From Candidatus Mancarchaeum sp. (GTDB taxonomy: Archaea > Micrarchaeota > Micrarchaeia > Micrarchaeales > Micrarchaeaceae): DNA of 9,199 nt. The DNA lies in NCBI GenBank assembly GCA_027364995.1, contig DAHXOG010000020.1, positions 1 to 9,199 on the forward strand, given 5' to 3'. Below are positions 6,830 through 9,199 of the stretch, one piece after another. The position numbers and the translations under genes are program-made. Every line of letters begins with the position of its first letter. Positions within the stretch are counted from its first letter, which is position 1. The notes beneath the pieces were generated by a model. That model was not told where the DNA came from. It made no database searches and saw only the letters and a list, made by a program, of their open reading frames with translations.

Positions 6830-7206
6830 TGAAAGCACAACTAGCAATATTGGAATCCTTGGTGTGCATGGTAATCATTTCAGGGGCATCATATGCGGCC
6901 TTTGCCACATATGCATATTATACTGCACCTTTTCCAAATAGGATGTATTCTGCTATCTTTAGCATAGTTTCAGCATACTCGGGAAATTCCTCAATTGCCA
7001 AATGCGTAGATGTGCATTCATATACAAGATTCTGCGTAAATACAATAAATGCAATAATTAATGTATACAAAATAAGAGGGCTTTCGCTGAGCTATGGAAA
7101 TAACACATCAGTATTCGGAAACGTTTCAAGCTGCGATTACACAAAAGGATATTGCATAATCTCCAGCTATGGCAAACCAATGTGCCAAAAACTTTGTGGT
7201 GGGTGA
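6829..7206 (+). CDS. cysteine-rich pilin-like protein
   Basis: A 125-residue protein beginning MKAQLAILESLVCMVIISG. KA followed by QLA resembles a minimal prepilin processing site, with a Glu at +6 rather than +5. The hydrophobic helix spans about residues 5-30. The outer domain has six cysteines (KCV, FCV, SCD, YCI, MCQ, LCG) plus one in the membrane helix, and sequons NSS, NNT/NTS region and NVS. The cysteine number suggests three disulfides in an extracellular fold. The start overlaps the stop of the large pilin gene (TGATG), and its initial bases echo those of the gene at 4956, pointing to related pilins duplicated within the operon. No specific family is recognised; minor pilin is the most economical reading. 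Confidence 0.7.
   Translation: MKAQLAILESLVCMVIISGASYAAFATYAYYTAPFPNRMYSAIFSIVSAYSGNSSIAKCVDVHSYTRFCVNTINAIINVYKIRGLSLSYGNNTSVFGNVSSCDYTKGYCIISSYGKPMCQKLCGG
7198..7206 (+). promoter_or_regulatory. ribosome-binding site (GGTGGGTGA) for the last operon gene
   Basis: Two overlapping matches to the anti-Shine-Dalgarno complement, GGTGG (7198-7202) and GGTGA (7202-7206 register), lie immediately before ATG 7207. The first has a workable 4-nt spacer. The TGA stop of the preceding gene is part of the site. Confidence 0.5.
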
Positions 7207-7521
7207 ATGTCATTCTTCGGAATCATGGTATTTGTCGTATCGCTTTCTATACTGATAATCTCAATCCACATAGTCTCATTCTCTGACTTAAATGCATCAT
7301 TGGTATCGAACATGAAAGCATATGAAAACGTTGCGAATATGGAAACATTTACAATTTCATCATCAGGGTTAATATCAAAAACTAGCAATTGCACTGCCTT
7401 ATACGATCAATTGTCCCAGATAGGGAATCTTGACGGGATAAAAGCAAAGCTATCAGGGAACGATATAGTACTGAGCACATACTCCTCTCCAAAAGCAGTC
7501 TCGGCAATAAGCTGCAATTGA
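7207..7521 (+). CDS. small single-pass membrane protein, last gene of the pilus operon
   Basis: A 104-residue protein with an N-terminal hydrophobic helix starting almost at once (MSFFGIMVFVVSLSILIISI, residues 1-20). An outer domain of about 80 residues follows, with two cysteines (SNCTA and the penultimate SCN) and sequons NAS and NCT. There is no basic leader and no Gln+1/Glu+5, so it is not a canonical prepilin; the helix could serve as an uncleaved anchor. Its start abuts the preceding TGA with no gap, so it is clearly translated as part of the operon. The architecture (helix plus small disulfide-capable ectodomain) matches the other accessory pilin-like proteins here. Function is not recognised. 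The operon ends here: the next gene downstream is a tRNA on the other strand. Confidence 0.65.
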   Translation: MSFFGIMVFVVSLSILIISIHIVSFSDLNASLVSNMKAYENVANMETFTISSSGLISKTSNCTALYDQLSQIGNLDGIKAKLSGNDIVLSTYSSPKAVSAISCN

Positions 7522-7537
7522 GCCGCTAGCTATGTCA

Positions 7538-7551
7538 TTGCCGAATGGCAA
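7538..7551. terminator. short hairpin between convergent pilus operon and tRNA
   Basis: TTGCC-GAAT-GGCAA forms a 5-bp stem with a 4-nt loop in the 41-bp gap between the last pilus gene and the tRNA 3' end. It could mark the shared 3' boundary of two convergent transcripts. There is no adequate T-run on either side, and archaeal termination depends mainly on T-runs, so the call is weak. Confidence 0.25.
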
Positions 7552-7562
7552 GAATTACAATA

Positions 7563-7655
7563 AGCCTCGAGAGGGATTTGAACCCTCGGCCTTCTGCTTT
7601 ATGGATCACAGGCTTTATACCATGCAGACGCTCTACCATGCTGAGCTACCGAGGC
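7563..7655 (-). tRNA. tRNA-Thr(GGT) with a 19-nt intron
   Basis: On the minus strand a full cloverleaf is visible. The acceptor GCCTCGG pairs with TCGAGGC (one G-U), the D stem is GCTC/GAGC with GG in the loop, the anticodon stem is TCTGC/GCAGA, and the T arm is GAGGG-TTCAAAT-CCCTC. The unspliced anticodon loop is 26 nt. Removing 19 nt (7599-7617) after position 37 leaves the 7-nt loop ATGGTAA, with T33 and anticodon GGT (7619-7621), which reads ACC and ACT threonine codons. The discriminator base is T (7563), which fits archaeal tRNA-Thr. CCA is not encoded. The interval runs antisense to the open reading frame that extends upstream of rsmA, so that extension is not coding. Confidence 0.93.
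7599..7617 (-). other. tRNA-Thr intron at canonical position 37/38
   Basis: ATGG in the anticodon loop pairs with CCAT near the intron's 3' end, giving the 4-bp central helix expected of an archaeal splice motif. A 3-nt bulge (AAA) lies between CCAT and the anticodon stem. Cutting after the second base of each bulge (TA|T and AA|A) yields a perfect 7-nt loop. The inner helix is essentially missing: beyond ATGG/CCAT the remaining 15 nt form only a loop, so this is a relaxed bulge-helix-loop rather than a full bulge-helix-bulge. Confidence 0.8.
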
Positions 7656-7711
7656 AGCGTAAGTATACAATACATTTTTTATTACAAACGTATAAAATCT
7701 ATACGTTTGCG
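7656..7711. promoter_or_regulatory. divergent promoter region between tRNA-Thr and rsmA
   Basis: This 56-bp A+T-rich gap must hold the promoters of both genes. For rsmA, TATAAAAT at 7691-7698 is the best TATA match but is only about 18 nt before the ATG. A poorer TTTATTA (7678-7684) stands closer to the 26-30 nt expected. For the tRNA, minus-strand TAATAAAAAATG (around 7672-7683) lies about 23 nt before the 5' end. Exact assignments are uncertain. Confidence 0.45.
7685..7709. repeat. perfect 10-bp inverted repeat directly before rsmA
   Basis: CAAACGTATA (7685-7694) and TATACGTTTG (7700-7709) are exact reverse complements separated by AAATC. The element ends 2 nt before the ATG at 7712 and contains the TATA-like TATAAAAT. 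It could be an operator for a dimeric regulator or, if transcribed, a hairpin at the start of the rsmA mRNA. Confidence 0.7.
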
Positions 7712-8524
7712 ATGAACGAATATGTGGCCCGAATAAAGGAATTAAAATCAAAAAAGAAGCTAGGACAGAACTTTCTGGTAAATGGCTCAATAGCGGAATC
7801 CGAGTCTGAATACGCCAAAGGCCGTGCAGTTGTCGAGCTTGGGCCGGGCTTAGGCATATTGACAACGGAGCTGTGCAAAAGGGCAAAAAGCGTAGTTTCA
7901 ATAGAAAAGGACAAAAGGCTGTTCGAAATACTGGGCAATGAGCTAAACTGTAAAAATACTAAGCTGATAAACGGAGACTTCTTCAAGCAGCCTGATAAGG
8001 TTTTCAAAGGCTGTGAAATAATGGTGTCAAACATACCATATAACATGTCAAGCAAGACCATAGCGTGGCTGCAGCGCATGCACATGGAGGCATTGCTGTG
8101 CGTGCAGAAGGAGTTCGCGGAGCACATGCTTGCAGAGCCGGGAACCAAAAGGTATTCGAAGCTTAGCGTAATCACCTCGCTATCCTTCAATGCGTATAAT
8201 ATGATGAAGGTTCCAAGAAACAATTTCTACCCTGTTCCCAAGGTGGATTCTGTAATCCTGTATCTAAAGCCTAAAGCGATTGCGATATCCGAAGAGGCAT
8301 TAAATGTTATAACGCTTATAATGGAGCACAAGAAGAAATTGCTCAGGAATGCGATATCAGATTCGAAATCCTTCCTTGGTAAAGATTATATGTATGCTAT
8401 CTCTGCTGTAGAATCCATGGGCGAAAGGGATTCAAGGGTATTTGAGCTTTCACCGACACAGCTGGCATCCGTATCCGAAAAGGTAGCCATTGCAATAAAA
8501 GAGGGCGGAAAAGTCCAAAGCTAA
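7712..8524 (+). CDS. rsmA: 16S rRNA adenine dimethyltransferase (KsgA/Dim1 family)
   Basis: Uses S-adenosylmethionine to dimethylate the two adjacent adenosines in the loop of the last helix of 16S rRNA during small-subunit maturation, in the cytoplasm. It has 270 residues, the usual family length. The N-terminal signature KKLGQNFLVN is at 15-24. SAM-binding motif I, VELGPGLGILT, is at 41-51. The acidic residue of motif II is E65 (SIEKD), with NGDFF at 87-91. The catalytic N-I-P-Y motif is at 107-110, and the family's FYPVPKVDS at 172-180 is followed by a helical C-terminal domain. All catalytic residues are present. I chose ATG 7712 because the signature begins 14 residues later, as in relatives, and because the 60-codon upstream extension is antisense to the tRNA. 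No ribosome-binding site is seen, so the mRNA may be leaderless or nearly so. Confidence 0.95.
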   Translation: MNEYVARIKELKSKKKLGQNFLVNGSIAESESEYAKGRAVVELGPGLGILTTELCKRAKSVVSIEKDKRLFEILGNELNCKNTKLINGDFFKQPDKVFKGCEIMVSNIPYNMSSKTIAWLQRMHMEALLCVQKEFAEHMLAEPGTKRYSKLSVITSLSFNAYNMMKVPRNNFYPVPKVDSVILYLKPKAIAISEEALNVITLIMEHKKKLLRNAISDSKSFLGKDYMYAISAVESMGERDSRVFELSPTQLASVSEKVAIAIKEGGKVQS

Positions 8525-8535
8525 ATATAAGAGAG

Positions 8536-8556
8536 CATTTAAATAATTTAAAACAG
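8536..8556 (+). promoter_or_regulatory. A/T-rich promoter candidate for the glycine-rich protein gene
   Basis: CATTTAAATAATTTAAAA lies about 27-45 nt before the ATG at 8581. The TTTAAAA at 8547-8553 is centred 31 nt upstream, so transcription would begin within about 5 nt of the start codon. No ribosome-binding site is seen. The gene is separated from rsmA by 56 bp, so its own promoter is plausible. Confidence 0.45.
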
Positions 8557-8580
8557 CATTAAAACTAAGCAGTGTGTATT

Positions 8581-9199
8581 ATGCTTAATGGTCCAAAACG
8601 CAAATCATTGCCTTTACTTATAATTATCATACAGTTCATAATATTCTCCCTGTTTATCAATGCTACTTTTGCCGCATCAGGCAGTGCAATCTTATGTCCC
8701 AGCGGGGAAACAGTTAGTCCAACTGTTACATTCTCAACCTCCAATACATTGAGCAGCAACGTATGCGCAGATAATGTAGTGGTGGATAGCGGTGTTACGG
8801 TTAAAACAAACGGATATGCGATATACGCGCTTGATGAATTAACCAATTACGGCATAATCGAAAACAGGAGCGGCGGAGCTGGCGGATCCGGAACTACAAA
8901 CGGCACCAATGGACTAATCACATCCGCTTTAACAAGTAAGTATTCTGGCGGCGCCGGAGGTGACTCAAACTACCAATCATTTAAAATAATACTAACGTTT
9001 GCTTGGGGTTCAGGCGGCGCAGGCGGTGGAGGCGCCAATGCTGCTGGCGGTCAGCGACAATCAACTCAAAACGGCGGCAATGCTGGCGGCAGCTATGGCG
9101 GTGGCGGTGGCGGTGGCGCAGCAGTGGCTGGATGCCACTTAGGAAGTCCTTGCGGCAATGGAGGTACTGGCGGCGGCTATGTCAGAATATATGCCAATA
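8581..9199 (+). CDS. secreted glycine-rich cell-surface protein (3' end cut by window)
   Basis: The frame runs open from ATG 8581 to the window edge, 206 codons with no stop, so the protein is incomplete. The N-terminus has a Sec-type signal peptide: basic PKRKS, then LPLLIIIIQFIIFSLFI, then a small-residue site near ATFA. A stretch with a beta-helix-like cadence follows (NVVVDSGVTVKTNGYAIYA, then TNYGIIEN), leading into a glycine-rich region with repeated SGGAGG-type units (SGGAGGSG, SGGAGGD, SGGAGGGG) and a run of seven glycines. The visible end, GGGYVRIYAN, suggests another beta-helix turn begins there. Four cysteines (LCP, VCA, GCH, PCG) could form disulfides. The opposite-strand frame covering its start lacks any protein-like features. 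It is exported and probably part of the cell envelope or matrix; the precise function is unknown, and the family is known to me only as glycine-rich repeat surface proteins. Confidence 0.82.
   Translation, partial: MLNGPKRKSLPLLIIIIQFIIFSLFINATFAASGSAILCPSGETVSPTVTFSTSNTLSSNVCADNVVVDSGVTVKTNGYAIYALDELTNYGIIENRSGGAGGSGTTNGTNGLITSALTSKYSGGAGGDSNYQSFKIILTFAWGSGGAGGGGANAAGGQRQSTQNGGNAGGSYGGGGGGGAAVAGCHLGSPCGNGGTGGGYVRIYAN
9097..9117 (+). repeat. tandem GGCGGT hexamer, 3.5 units
   Basis: Three GGCGGT units followed by GGC encode the seven-glycine run of the surface protein. A perfect short tandem of this kind can gain or lose units by slippage without shifting the frame, since the unit is six bases. 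Confidence 0.75.

Noticed and set aside
7604..7630. The enlarged anticodon loop considered as a damaged tRNA pseudogene
   Set aside because: Removing 19 nt at the standard intron position restores a perfect 7-nt loop with T33, and all stems pair, so the gene is intact with an intron.
7532..7711. 60-codon N-terminal extension of rsmA starting at ATG 7532
   Set aside because: It lies antisense over the whole tRNA-Thr gene and reads as unstructured sequence. The family's N-terminal signature begins 14 residues after ATG 7712, the normal place.
7699..8223. 174-codon open frame on the minus strand inside rsmA
   Set aside because: It is antisense to all conserved motifs of rsmA and has no recognisable domain; it follows from the codon composition of the real gene.
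8565..8846. 93-codon open frame on the minus strand over the start of the glycine-rich gene
   Set aside because: The plus strand has a signal peptide and a long open frame with repeat structure; the minus frame has neither promoter nor protein-like features.
8860..9190. Glycine-rich repeats considered as a CRISPR-like or other non-coding repeat array
   Set aside because: Repeats are irregular in spacing, remain in one reading frame and follow a signal peptide, so they are protein-coding repeats. No CRISPR array, transposase or attachment site was seen anywhere in the window.

Overview
The window looks like a stretch of an archaeal chromosome, most likely from a small-genome DPANN-type archaeon (Micrarchaeota/ARMAN-like is my best guess). 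The archaeal traits are visible: an ATP-dependent DNA ligase, TATA boxes about 26 nt before start codons (leaderless transcripts), GGTGA ribosome-binding sites inside an operon, class III (archaeal) prepilin signal peptides, and a tRNA-Thr interrupted by an intron at the archaeal 37/38 position. The phylum assignment is inference; no 16S or ribosomal protein is present to settle it.

Layout. Positions 1-812 hold the C-terminal part of a DNA ligase, cut by the left edge. It converges on a small winged-helix regulator (815-1135, minus strand) with only 2 nt between the stop codons. A short divergent promoter region (1136-1254) separates that regulator from a tightly packed ten-gene plus-strand operon (1255-7521) for a type IV pilus-like surface filament. 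The operon encodes one secretion ATPase, two half-size T2SSF-like platform proteins, and seven small membrane-anchored proteins. Of these seven, four or five carry recognisable class III prepilin signals. One of them is a 439-residue pilin with a large, sequon-rich, cysteine-containing outer domain, a plausible adhesin or tip subunit. Genes overlap by 1 to 14 nt or are separated by at most about 10 nt, so translation is probably coupled.

After the operon comes an intron-containing tRNA-Thr(GGT) on the minus strand (7563-7655). Then come a divergent promoter region with a perfect 10-bp inverted repeat directly before the next start codon, and rsmA/ksgA (7712-8524), the 16S rRNA dimethyladenosine transferase. 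The right edge cuts a secreted glycine-rich surface protein that starts at 8581 and is still open at 9199.

How the parts work together: the ATPase and the two platform proteins would form the inner-membrane motor that assembles the pilin-like proteins into a filament. The prepilin peptidase needed to process them is not in the window. The adjacent winged-helix gene shares its promoter region with the operon and is the obvious candidate regulator. DNA ligase, tRNA-Thr and RsmA are housekeeping genes flanking this surface-structure island, and the glycine-rich protein is a second cell-surface component.
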